Of a DNA stretch of 64,000 bases, positions 9,166-17,670 are shown in pieces. The translations under genes were made by a program, and so were the position numbers. Position 1 is the first letter of the stretch. The number at the start of each line of letters is the position of its first letter. Below the pieces are notes generated by a model. That model saw only the letters and a program-made list of their open reading frames with translations. It was not told the DNA's origin and made no database searches. The DNA comes from Streptomyces sp. NRRL S-646 (GTDB lineage Bacteria; Actinomycetota; Actinomycetes; Streptomycetales; Streptomycetaceae), in NCBI RefSeq assembly GCF_000720765.1, contig NZ_JODC01000008.1:653365-717364 (forward strand). Direction: 5' to 3'.

Positions 9166-10677
9166 TCAGGGAGCGTCGATGCGGCCGTACTTCGGCACGG
9201 TCACCGTGCGGGCCCCCGGCGTGCCGCCGAGGACGACCTTGCGGTACGTGACGTTGTTGGCCGTGCTCTGCTCCTTGAGCCGGTTGTCGGGGTTGGCGAT
9301 CACCTGGATGTAGTAGGTGCCGTTCGGCAGGTCCGAGACGTCGAAGGACTGACCGGGCCGGTACTGGCTGTAGGTGTCGCCGTTGCCGACGTCGAGCACC
9401 TCGCGCACCGAGACGGCGGTCTCCTCACCACAGGCGGTGGCGAGGTCGGTGTTGTACGGGTGCCAGTTGGCGTTCTTCACCGTGTAGTCGATGGCGTCGG
9501 TGTTGGCCAGGCAGAACGCCTCCTTGCCGCTGCGGACGATCTCCCTCTTGTCCGCACCGAGCAGGCGGTAGCTGGCGAAGTCGCTGAAGTGCCAGTGCTG
9601 GTGACCCTCCCGCGGGTCCCACTCCATGGTGCCGGTGGGCGTGTACCCGACCTGCTTGCCCTTGGCGTCGTAGAAGTACTGGTACGCGTCCATCTTTTCT
9701 GCACCGGGCTTGCGGAACCCGTCCACGACCAGCGGCGAGGGGCCACCGTTCCATACGGTGGCGCTGAAGGCGAGGTAGTCCTTGCCGGCGACCGCACCGG
9801 CTCCGCCCTCGTCCCCGTCGGTGATGGCGATGCCGTACGCGGGCAGGGCACGCAGGTCGGGTTTGGGCACGTCGGCAGGAACGGCCGCCGGACCGACCGG
9901 ACGCTTCGCGGCCGGCTTCAGGCTCTTCGACGCCTTCTTCTGCCCGTGCCCGGCGCCGGCCAGACCCTGGCCCCCGCCGGCGTTCTGGCGGACCGTCACC
10001 TTGACGGTCTGGGGCTTGTCCGCCATTCCGAACAGGTCGCGGTACTTCTTCGCCACCGACACCTTCGCGGTGTAGACACCGGCCGGAAGGTCGATGGCCC
10101 CGCGGAAGCCCTGGGACGTGGCCCCTGCCCAGCCCTTCTCGACACCCCACACCCCACCGAGCGCGAACGGGTTGTCGGAGCAGCCGTCGGGGTACTTCGA
10201 GGTGGCCGGGGCGTCCGGTCGGATCCGGCCCGCCCGGGTGTTCGGGCAGAACGACTGCGTGGTGTCGGCCACCTTCGTGCCCGACGCGTCGCTGATGGTG
10301 ACCTTCAGGAAGTCCGGCAGGCCCGAGAAGTCCTTCACCAGGCCCGTCGGCAGGGTCTTGGTCACCGTCCGGCCGCCGGAGTGGATCACCTGTGAGGCGA
10401 CGACGGGGTCGTTGTAGGACTTGCGCGTCACCCGTATCTCGAGCGGTCCCCCGTCGACCGTGATGTAGGTGCCGAGGTTCAGGTAGACGCCCGGCTCGCC
10501 CTGGTAGCGATCGGCGGTCACCGAGGGGGTGGCGGCGATCAGCTGGAGTTTTGGCGTACCCGGCAGTGTCGCCGCTCCCGCACCGGGCGCGGCGAGGGTT
10601 CCGGCGGCGCCGACGGTGAGGGCGGCCGCAGCGATGATCGCAGAACGCCGTAAGGCGGTGGGGTTGTGTCTGGTCAT
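9166..10677 (-). CDS. Secreted lysyl oxidase-like copper amine oxidase
   Basis: A 503-residue secreted protein. The start ATG at 10677 gives a classic signal peptide (Arg-rich start, hydrophobic core IIAAAALTVGAAGTLAA, cleavage after AGA near residue 36). The C-terminal third carries the lysyl oxidase domain: MEWDPREGHQHWHFSDFASY puts the copper-binding histidines at 359, 361 and 363. The N-terminal part has beta-rich domains and a basic Lys/Pro/Ala linker near 245-265. Lysyl oxidases deaminate peptidyl lysine oxidatively; bacterial members are copper dependent and extracellular. A further in-frame ATG at 10752 would add 25 residues before the signal peptide and is unlikely. Confidence 0.88.
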   Translation of the reverse strand: MTRHNPTALRRSAIIAAAALTVGAAGTLAAPGAGAATLPGTPKLQLIAATPSVTADRYQGEPGVYLNLGTYITVDGGPLEIRVTRKSYNDPVVASQVIHSGGRTVTKTLPTGLVKDFSGLPDFLKVTISDASGTKVADTTQSFCPNTRAGRIRPDAPATSKYPDGCSDNPFALGGVWGVEKGWAGATSQGFRGAIDLPAGVYTAKVSVAKKYRDLFGMADKPQTVKVTVRQNAGGGQGLAGAGHGQKKASKSLKPAAKRPVGPAAVPADVPKPDLRALPAYGIAITDGDEGGAGAVAGKDYLAFSATVWNGGPSPLVVDGFRKPGAEKMDAYQYFYDAKGKQVGYTPTGTMEWDPREGHQHWHFSDFASYRLLGADKREIVRSGKEAFCLANTDAIDYTVKNANWHPYNTDLATACGEETAVSVREVLDVGNGDTYSQYRPGQSFDVSDLPNGTYYIQVIANPDNRLKEQSTANNVTYRKVVLGGTPGARTVTVPKYGRIDAP

Positions 10678-10955
10678 GAGTGCTCTTTCTGCGTCTGGTC
10701 GGGACGAGTCGTGCACGTCTTGCAGGCAGGGAAGGAGTTTCCTGTGTGCCATCTGTAAAAAGCGTGAAAAGACGATTCAGGTTGCCTGGTGAACGAAAGT
10801 CGCCCTGAATCAAGGCTCGTTGCCGCTGTCAGCTCGGTCATCGACGGCCTCCTCGGCCTGTCGGTCCTTGGTGCTCACCTTCAGCTCGCGGCTGATTTCG
10901 GAGACCCGCTCGTAGGACGGCCAGCGGCCGCCGCACCGCGACGCCGACCGTGAAC
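10678..10955. other. lysyl oxidase upstream region, no clear gene
   Basis: The lysyl oxidase promoter must lie here. A minus-strand open stretch (10810-10930) ends in a hydrophilic tail (SEISRELKVSTKDRQAEE) that could be the C-terminal scrap of some gene, but its origin is not recognisable. Confidence 0.4.
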
Positions 10956-10993
10956 GGCATCGGCCCGCCGGACACTTCCGGCGGGCCGATGCC
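10956..10993 (-). terminator. Terminator after the ricin-domain gene
   Basis: A perfect 17-base-pair inverted repeat (arms 10956-10972 and 10977-10993, starting GGCATCGGCCCGCCGGA) with loop CACT lies 34 bases downstream of the minus-strand ricin-domain stop. Confidence 0.85.
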
Positions 10994-11027
10994 CCGTCAT
11001 CCTTCGTGTGCCGTTGTGGTGGTGAGG

Positions 11028-11639
11028 TCAGTCCTTGCTGGATAGGCGCCAGATCTGGATCTTCTTGGTGGTCAGGATGCTGCCGGTGTCGCATGTCCAT
11101 TGGTGGACGAGGGCGCCGGGTGCGGTGGAGACGATGCTGACGTCGACGCACTTGCCGCTGTGGGCGGCGACCAACTGGTAGTCGTGGCTGTTGCCAAGCG
11201 CGGTCACCGCCCTGAGCGTAAAGCGCTGGTTGGTACCGTTGAGGCAGGTCCACTGCTGGACGGCCGCGCCGTCGGCCATCGACAAGGCCGAGACGTCCAT
11301 GCACTTGCCGCTGTAGTGGTTGACGACGCTGTAAGTGTCGGTCGTACCGGCGACGAGGTGGAAGTCGAAGATCTGCCCCTGTCCGCTCCCGCAGGTGTTC
11401 TGGGGGTACTGGGTGCCGTTGGCGGTGGACCGGCCGGGGTCTTCGAGGCAGAGCCCGCAGTGCTCGGCCACGGCAGCGGAGGAGAAGCCGGCCGCAGCGC
11501 CGATGCGCAGGCTCGCGGGTGCGAAGGAGACCTGGTCGAGGTGGGGCACCGAGCTGGAGCGTATGCGCTGTCCGATGTCGCTGCCGCCGCCGGAGTCCCG
11601 CCTGCGCCTGGGGCACCCACACCGGCTCCTACGTGGCAC
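11028..11639 (-). pseudogene. Ricin-type beta-trefoil lectin (CBM13) domain, 5' end replaced
   Basis: The last 140 codons encode a ricin B-like carbohydrate-binding trefoil. The repeats are visible as GLCLEDPGRS (alpha), GKCMDVSALSMADGAAVQQW with NQRFTL (beta) and GKCVDVSIVSTAPGALVHQW (gamma). The first 60 codons of the frame (RRSRCGCPRRRRDSGG...) look like non-coding sequence and give neither a signal peptide nor a catalytic domain, so this is probably the C-terminal binding module of a secreted glycosidase or lectin whose front part was lost near 11460. A perfect hairpin terminator is kept downstream. Confidence 0.7.
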
Positions 11640-11864
11640 GTCAGGTCACCGAGAACAAGACACGACGCGAAGACGGAAGGCGATCCGCAGCGCCAATGCC
11701 CGCTCGTTGACATCCTTTGGAGCATCAAGCGGGCCGTTCCCTACGAAGCGGCTGTGCTGGTCGCCACCATCAACGAGTGGATGTAAGAATCCGGCGAACG
11801 GCCAAGGACCAGTGGGCCTGACAATCCAGTCGAGAAAGCCTTTGCGGGCTGTCACCCTGGCCAG

Positions 11865-12527
11865 ATGCTGCTCAAGTTGACCGGATCCAGCGGCGCGGGC
11901 AAGACCACGCTCGCCTTCGCCGTCGCCGACCGGCTGGACGGGGTCGCAGTGCACGACTTCGACGAGCTCGGTGTCCCAGACCCTCCGATCCCTCCCCACT
12001 GGCGCAATCGCATGACCGAGGTGTGGGTGCGCCACGCACTGGAGTACCAGGACCGTGGTATGGACCTGCTATTGACCGGGAACTCTCCGCTGGGCGAAGT
12101 ACTGGCCGCCCCATCGGCCCCGTCGCTGAACGGGATCGCAGTCTGCCTGATCGACGTCGCTGACCAGGACCGGCGCGACCGACTCGCCGCACGTGACGGC
12201 GGCCGATGGGACCAGGCCGCCACCGACGCTTTCTGCGGCTGGGCCGCCTGGCACCGCGGGCACGCTCACGACCCGCGCTTCCGGCCTGACGTCATCATCG
12301 ACGGGAGCTGGCCGGAGATGGCCTGGGACCGATGGACCACGTGGACCGCCGAGGACCCGCGATGGCGCACCCGCCTGATCGACACCACCGGCCAGTCACT
12401 CGCAACATCCGTGATCCAGGTCGAACGATGGGTCACCGAACAGCGCAAGGCACACCGGTCAGGCCGACTGGCCCTGACCCGAGGCTGGGCAGACGACATA
12501 CCCGGCCGAACCACCCACGATGTTTGA
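11865..12527 (+). CDS. P-loop ATPase / kinase-like protein
   Basis: A 220-residue protein opening with a Walker A motif, TGSSGAGKTT (residues 6-15), typical of small AAA or adenylate-kinase-like P-loop proteins. DLLLTGNSPLGEVLAAPSA and VCLIDVADQDRRDRLAARDGG resemble the lid-like arginine region of nucleotide or antibiotic kinases. Many trimmed streptomycete copies exist as stand-alone genes; the substrate is unknown. No partner gene is coupled. It is soluble, without signal or membrane segment. Confidence 0.78.
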   Translation: MLLKLTGSSGAGKTTLAFAVADRLDGVAVHDFDELGVPDPPIPPHWRNRMTEVWVRHALEYQDRGMDLLLTGNSPLGEVLAAPSAPSLNGIAVCLIDVADQDRRDRLAARDGGRWDQAATDAFCGWAAWHRGHAHDPRFRPDVIIDGSWPEMAWDRWTTWTAEDPRWRTRLIDTTGQSLATSVIQVERWVTEQRKAHRSGRLALTRGWADDIPGRTTHDV

Positions 12528-12647
12528 TCCACTTTTGAACCATGCCCTGGTGCCGGACGCGAGCTGGGTGAGTCGAAGGGACACGGAGTCGTAGCCGTAG
12601 CCGCGGTCGGGTCTGACCTGGACCGCGTCGTAGTCGAAGTCCACCCG

Positions 12648-12872
12648 ATGTCCGCAGGGGCCAACGCGTTCAGCGCGGCGCGCAGGTGTTCCGCGGTGTT
12701 CCCGGAACTCGCTCGGTACGGAATGGGCGAACCCTGGAGCGGTTGACTCCAGCCCCAGAAGAAACTTCCAGTCGATGCTCCGCGCAGGGCAGCGGCCGCA
12801 TGACGACCCGACAGGCACTCCACCAACTGCGGGACCGAGACGATCGCCGCCGCCTGCGGCCCGGCCCGGTGA
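12648..12872 (-). pseudogene. IS1182-family transposase remnant, frameshifted and deleted
   Basis: Three minus-strand frames spell successive pieces of an IS1182-type (DUF772) transposase: QLVECLSGRHAAAALRG, then after a frameshift ARSIDWKFLLGLESTAPGF and SVPSEFREH, then after another shift and an internal deletion AEHLRAALNALAPAD. The order matches the family, but most of the protein, including the catalytic part, is absent. No terminal repeats could be identified. Confidence 0.7.
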
Positions 12873-12927
12873 GCTCGGGCGGGGAAGGCGCGGCGCGATC
12901 AGAGGTGTCGGCTCGTAGGCTGCGGTC

Positions 12928-13569
12928 ATGACCGAGATCAAGACTCCAACGCCCCGCGACGCCTTCGAGCTGCTGCTGGCCGGTAACCAGCGCTTCGTCG
13001 CCGGTGCCCCCGAGCACCCGAACCAGGACGCCGTCCGCCGCGCCGAGATCGCACCGTCCCAGCAGCCCTTCGCCGTGCTGTTCGGATGTTCCGACTCCCG
13101 GCTGGCCGCCGAGATCATCTTCGACCGTGGCCTGGGTGACCTGTTCGTGGTGCGTACCGCGGGCCACGTCGTGGGTGCGGAGGTGCTGGGCAGCATCGAA
13201 TACGGGGTGGACATCCTGGGCTGCCCGCTGGTGGTGGTGCTCGGTCACGATTCGTGCGGCGCGGTGGGCGCGGCGTGCGCCGCGCTGGAGGACGGCATGA
13301 CACCGGCCGGATACGTCCGCGATGTCGTGGAGCGGGTGACCCCCAGCGTGCTGGCGGCGCGGGCCGCCGGGCGGATGGAACCGGAGGAGATCCTCGCCGA
13401 GCACATAAGGCACACCGTCGACCTGCTGCTGGACCGCTCCCGGGTGCTCGCCGAGAAGGTCGCCGCCGGCCAGGCCGCCGTGGTGGGCCTGTGCTACCGC
13501 CTGGCCGACGGCAGCGCGCAGCTCGTCGCTGCCCGCGGATTGGATGCCGCGGTCCCCACCGCCTTCTGA
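12928..13569 (+). CDS. Beta-class carbonic anhydrase
   Basis: A 213-residue zinc enzyme that interconverts CO2 and bicarbonate. The zinc ligands and catalytic dyad are all present: Cys54-Ser-Asp56-Ser-Arg58 and His107-Asp-Ser-Cys110-Gly. The length and the N-terminal helix (FELLLAGNQRFVAG) are typical of cytosolic beta-class enzymes. Transcription appears to be independent, convergent with the minus-strand threonylcarbamoyl-AMP synthase. Confidence 0.93.
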   Translation: MTEIKTPTPRDAFELLLAGNQRFVAGAPEHPNQDAVRRAEIAPSQQPFAVLFGCSDSRLAAEIIFDRGLGDLFVVRTAGHVVGAEVLGSIEYGVDILGCPLVVVLGHDSCGAVGAACAALEDGMTPAGYVRDVVERVTPSVLAARAAGRMEPEEILAEHIRHTVDLLLDRSRVLAEKVAAGQAAVVGLCYRLADGSAQLVAARGLDAAVPTAF

Positions 13570-13667
13570 GCCCGAGCCAGTTCCATTGATCACTGACGGG
13601 CTTGGTCAGGACTGTTCCTTCAGGGCTGGGCACAACCATGCCCCCTGGACGTCGACGTCGTTGCTGT

Positions 13668-14648
13668 TCACTCGGTGGTCCGGGGCCCTGCGGCGCGGCG
13701 GAGCCGGTTGGCGATCGCCAGTCCCAGCCCCTCCTCCACCGGCAAGGATGCGACGATGAGGTCGCATCCGCGCTGGTCGAGTTCGCGAAGGAACCCGTAC
13801 AGCCCGCGAGCGTAGGCGGCCATCGAGGCGGGGAGGGCTACCACGGCGTGCGCCTTCACCGGAGTGTCGGCGACGGAGGGAGGAAGGAAGACCCCGACCT
13901 GGTGCCCCAGCTCCTGCGCGATCTCCGCTTCGGCGACGACCTTCTCGGGCTCGACGAGGACGACCCGGGCGCGCGGCGCGTAGTGAGACGGATGCTGGCC
14001 CGGCACTCGGACGCGGCTCGTCGAGTGGACCGCCAGCGGGCGCCGCAGCACCGCTTCGAGATCCTCGCGGGTCACCCCTCCGGGCCGCAGGATGCTCGGC
14101 ATCTCGCCGGTGGCGTCCACGATGGTCGACTCGACGCCGACCTCGCAGGGACCGCCGTCCAGCACGAAGTCGACGGCATCACCGAGCTCCGCACGGACAT
14201 GGTCCGCAGTGGTGGGGCTGACCTGGCCGAAGCGGTTGGCGGACGGGGCCGTGACACCGCCACCGAAGGCTGACAGCAGCGCGAGTGCGACGGGATGGTC
14301 GGGAACGCGCACGGCCACCGTTTCCAGGCCACCGGTTGCTTCGAGGGGCACCCGGGGCCCGCGCCGCAGGACCAGCGTGAGGGGCCCCGGCCAGAAGTGT
14401 TCGGCCAGCAGGCGGGCCGTCGCGGGCACGTCCTGGACCCAGTCGGCCAGGTGCTGCGCGCCGCCGACGTGGACGATCAGCGGGTGTGAGGGCGGGCGTC
14501 CCTTGACCTGGAAGATGCGCGCGACGGCGGCGGGGTCCTCAGCGTTGGCACCCAAGCCGTAGACGGTCTCGGTCGGGAAGGCCACGAGCCCTCCGGCGCT
14601 CAGCACACCGGCCGCCTTCTCGATGTCACGGGTTTTCGCCGTCACCAC
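13668..14648 (-). CDS. L-threonylcarbamoyladenylate synthase (Sua5/YwlC type)
   Basis: A 326-residue protein with an N-terminal YrdC domain (VAFPTETVYGLGANA, KGRPPSHPLIVHV, WPGPLTLVL, APSANRFGQVSPTTA) and a C-terminal Sua5 domain (SHYAPRARVVLVE onward). It makes threonylcarbamoyl-AMP from threonine, bicarbonate and ATP for the t6A37 modification of ANN-decoding tRNAs. The start is the GTG pair at 14648/14645 behind a GAAAGGA ribosome site. Actinobacteria usually have a shorter housekeeping copy elsewhere, so this long form may be a second copy (inference). Confidence 0.9.
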   Translation of the reverse strand: MVTAKTRDIEKAAGVLSAGGLVAFPTETVYGLGANAEDPAAVARIFQVKGRPPSHPLIVHVGGAQHLADWVQDVPATARLLAEHFWPGPLTLVLRRGPRVPLEATGGLETVAVRVPDHPVALALLSAFGGGVTAPSANRFGQVSPTTADHVRAELGDAVDFVLDGGPCEVGVESTIVDATGEMPSILRPGGVTREDLEAVLRRPLAVHSTSRVRVPGQHPSHYAPRARVVLVEPEKVVAEAEIAQELGHQVGVFLPPSVADTPVKAHAVVALPASMAAYARGLYGFLRELDQRGCDLIVASLPVEEGLGLAIANRLRRAAGPRTTE

Positions 14649-15249
14649 GGCAATCCTTTCACTGTTCGGATCTCCCACATTCCACGGTCGCGTCGGCGTA
14701 CGACGATGCCCGGCTTCAGCGTAGAACCGACGGGGCCCTACCCGGTCGGCCGGGCTACGCCGGGCGCAGCGAGACAGGAGCAGACCGGGAACCGTGCCCA
14801 TTACCCAACGACTCGGCAGCGTCGACGTTCCGACCATCCGGACTTCCGACCGTCGGGCGCCACGTCCGAGAACCTTTATGGCACTGCGTAGGAAGGGCGT
14901 GTGCACGTGGCTCATCGGTGAGTTCAACGGGCGGGGTGAGACGGTGTGTTGGGGCCAAGGGCGGGGTTTTCGTGCGGGGTGATGGGCTGCGATTGAGAGG
15001 GTGGTGCGGAGGGTGAGGCGGGCTCGGAGGTATTGCTGCTGGTGCCGGCGGAGACCGTCGGGTTGGACTCCTTCCGGCGGAGGCACGCGGGGGAGAGGCT
15101 CTGGCATGGACTGCTGCCATGCGGCCGCGCCGGGCAGGTGACCACCTGGCTGCGCACCCATTCATTCCTGAGCTGCCGGCGGCTGTGTGTCTGCGGCTGC
15201 GGGTAAACCGGTGGTGTCTTGGCGACCGGGGCTCGTAGGTTGTGCCCTC
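14649..15249. other. 600-base gap, nothing recognised
   Basis: Frames on both strands have atypical codon use and no ribosome sites. The interval separates the divergent genes at 14648 (minus) and 15250 (plus) and must contain both promoters. Its length suggests decayed sequence rather than regulation alone. Confidence 0.5.
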
Positions 15250-16077
15250 GTGACTGACGATCCGAAGACGCGCCCGGATCCATACGGCCTCGGCCGAGTG
15301 TTCAACGAGGTGGCGGAGCTCTACGACCGGGTCCGGCCGGGATATCCGGACGAGTTGTTCGCGGACCTGGTCGCCATCACTGGCATGGATGAACGGTCGT
15401 CGGTGCTGGAGGTGGGCTGCGGAAGTGGTCAGGCGACGCGATCGCTGGCAGCGCTGGGATGCTCGGTGACCGCCGTCGAGGCGGGCGCAGACATGGCCGC
15501 ACTCGCTCGCCGCCGGGTCGCCTCCTTTCGCAATGTCGAGGTGGAGACGTCGAAGTTTGAGGAGTGGGACGACCATGGCCGACGCTTCGATGCGCTTGTC
15601 GCTGCGTCGTCGTGGCACTGGGTCGCCCCGTCGATCGGCTGGCAGCGGGCGCACGATGTTGTCTCGCCCGGAGGCTGGATGGCGCTGCTGGGCCACGTCG
15701 TGGTCCGCCGGCCGGGAGAGCCGGAGGTGTATGCCGAGAGCGCCGATCTGCACGAGCGGTTCTGCCCCGGGAACCCCGGTTGGAGTCATCCGCCGCTGGA
15801 GGACGACGTCCGCACCACTGACGAAGGTTGGGGCCTGGTCGAGGACCCCGGAGGATTGTTCGGCCCGACGATGGTGCGTTGGTACCCAACCGTTCAGTGG
15901 TTCACCGGGGACGGATTCGCCGATCTCCTTCGCTCGACGTCGCTGTATCGCAGGCTCGATCCGGAGGTCCGTGAGCCCCTGCTGGACGCTGTGGCCGAGC
16001 GCATCCGCACGCGGATGGGGGACCGGGCACCACGGCGTTATCTGAGCGTTCTGCGCATCGGACGGCGCGCAGGGTGA
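15250..16077 (+). CDS. Class I SAM-dependent methyltransferase
   Basis: A 275-residue protein starting at GTG 15250. The SAM-binding motif I is SVLEVGCGSGQATR (residues 51-64), followed by an acidic motif II region (VTAVEAG) and SSWHWV, typical of the Methyltransf_11/25 group related to UbiE and trans-aconitate methyltransferases. The substrate is unknown. It seems to be a single-gene unit. Confidence 0.87.
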   Translation: MTDDPKTRPDPYGLGRVFNEVAELYDRVRPGYPDELFADLVAITGMDERSSVLEVGCGSGQATRSLAALGCSVTAVEAGADMAALARRRVASFRNVEVETSKFEEWDDHGRRFDALVAASSWHWVAPSIGWQRAHDVVSPGGWMALLGHVVVRRPGEPEVYAESADLHERFCPGNPGWSHPPLEDDVRTTDEGWGLVEDPGGLFGPTMVRWYPTVQWFTGDGFADLLRSTSLYRRLDPEVREPLLDAVAERIRTRMGDRAPRRYLSVLRIGRRAG

Positions 16078-16430
16078 GGCCAGGGAGCGACCTCTGACAT
16101 GCCGCCGCGGCCAGGCGTGTCCCGTAACGGCTGGTAGCGGTGCCATGATCATGCCGTGTCTGGTGTGATCACGGCGTAGGAACTGTCTTGGAGGGCCGCG
16201 TTCGCTGGGCTGGCCCACGGCGGTTCGGCACGTCGGCCACCGCGTTTCGGCGCGTAGGCGTGGCCCCCGACAGGCCTGCAGCGGCAGGCCGTGCGTGGTG
16301 CCTGCGGTAGCACAACTGGGTGGCGTTGGGTGCTCGTGGCCCCTGGTCCGCGCCACCTGACCCCCGCCGGGTGGTCGGCAGGTAACGGCTGGGGCGGCTG
16401 GTATGACGCAAGCTCGGAAGGCAGGCTGGA
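16078..16430. other. No gene seen
   Basis: This stretch lies between convergent genes. Possible short frames lack family similarity. No strong hairpin was found by eye. Confidence 0.45.
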
Positions 16431-17048
16431 TTACCACTCCTGTCTCAGTCGCGCCCAGGTATGGGTGTCCAGGCTGTCATGGGGGCCGAGGCGGGAGAGT
16501 TCGGTGCCGTCGCGTCCCACGGCGACGATGACGGGACGGGCTGCGCGTCTGTTGTTGGGGGAAGTCCAAACAGCAATGAGCCTGCCCTGCGTGGGGTTCT
16601 CGATCTGGCGGCCACCAATCAGAACGTGCCCCACGTTCCGGCCGAGGAGCACTTTGACGCAATTGATCCATGGGGCCGTGGTGAGGGAGCGCGGAGGGTC
16701 GATGCTGCGGGTGAGGCTGAGGACGCTCCCGCCGTGGTGAACGTCGAGCACCTCGACGTCGACAGGATCGTCTGCGGGGCTGCTGCTGCCTCCCGCGTGG
16801 CGCCACTGTTCGCCGTGCCACTCCAGGAGCGCAATGTGTTCCCGTGTCCGCGGTGACTTCGGACGTGCCACGATCCAGATCGCCCCGACACCGGTGGCGG
16901 TGTCGACGTCAGCCGACACCACGGTCAGTACACGACATGGCATCCACCAGGGCTGGGGCTCATCTCCCGCCAGCACCCGCCGCACCACGCCGCGCAGAAA
17001 TGACTCCCACCGGGGGCCCGTCCACAGGGCCTGTGCCCATGCCTGCAT
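16431..17048 (-). CDS. Hypothetical protein
   Basis: About 205 residues, starting at the ATG at 17048 (a start 10 codons upstream is also possible). It has no family I recognise: a Trp/Arg-rich start (MQAWAQALWTGPRWESFLRG), a beta-rich middle and no signal peptide. Codon use is typical of the window and the frame is much cleaner than its neighbours, which supports a real gene. Confidence 0.6.
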   Translation of the reverse strand: MQAWAQALWTGPRWESFLRGVVRRVLAGDEPQPWWMPCRVLTVVSADVDTATGVGAIWIVARPKSPRTREHIALLEWHGEQWRHAGGSSSPADDPVDVEVLDVHHGGSVLSLTRSIDPPRSLTTAPWINCVKVLLGRNVGHVLIGGRQIENPTQGRLIAVWTSPNNRRAARPVIVAVGRDGTELSRLGPHDSLDTHTWARLRQEW

Positions 17049-17670
17049 GCGCCTGCGATACCCGGTGCCCGACGGCATGAAGCGCCAAGGCGCTGAGGTA
17101 ACGCCTCATACGTCTGCCCGACGCTCGGGGCGTCTGGCCGAAGGACGGCATGCCGGAGCTGACCGCATGGGAACGGCAGGTCACCTCGGCAGCGAGGTGT
17201 GCGGGCTTGTCCTGGGCGGCGGTGAGGCGGTCGGCGATCACATGTTGCCGTCGTCGGCGGTCAATCGTCTGTGACGGCAATGGCAGGCGGGCTGCTTCTT
17301 CCGTGGCGTCGTCCGGCTGTGCGTCCTTCGGGAGAGCGCTGCCGGCACCGTCCGTCTCCGATGTCGTTCTCACACCCAGGACCGGCTGATGTGCGTGAGG
17401 GACCTGGAGGAGTCGGGCTCGGCTCGCCCGGGCAGTGAACGGCCGGGCGGGTGCTGGTGTGTTGTCTGTCGCTGTGCGCCGCCGCCGGAGAGGGGGGAGA
17501 CCTGTCGTGGCACGCGGCGGATCGGTCTGCGATTGGTGCTCTGTCGTCCGCATCCGGGGTGGATTGGGTGGTGTTTGGGCCGGTCTGTGGGGTGGGTGGT
17601 GGTTGGGATGGTGGCGCTTGTGGGGACAGGTAGTGGCGTGGTTTCGGTGAGGTGAGGAGGTGATGGGCGG
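17049..17670. other. 620-base gap with G/T-rich tract, no clear gene
   Basis: No frame here matches a known family. The right part (17560-17670) is strongly G/T-rich on the plus strand. GAGGAGG at 17654-17660 is the ribosome site of the next gene. Confidence 0.45.

Noticed and set aside
9067..10395. 442-codon plus-strand frame over the lysyl oxidase gene
   Set aside because: Antisense shadow; the minus strand has a signal peptide and the copper motif.
12538..12647. Minus-strand frame VDFDYDAVQVRPDRGYGYDS next to the IS1182 relic
   Set aside because: Possibly coding in the past, but no family was recognised and the frame is not bounded by start signals.
14755..16437. 560-codon minus-strand open frame
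   Set aside because: Runs antisense through the methyltransferase and into the gaps on both sides; Arg/Pro/Ser-rich and without a start or ribosome site.
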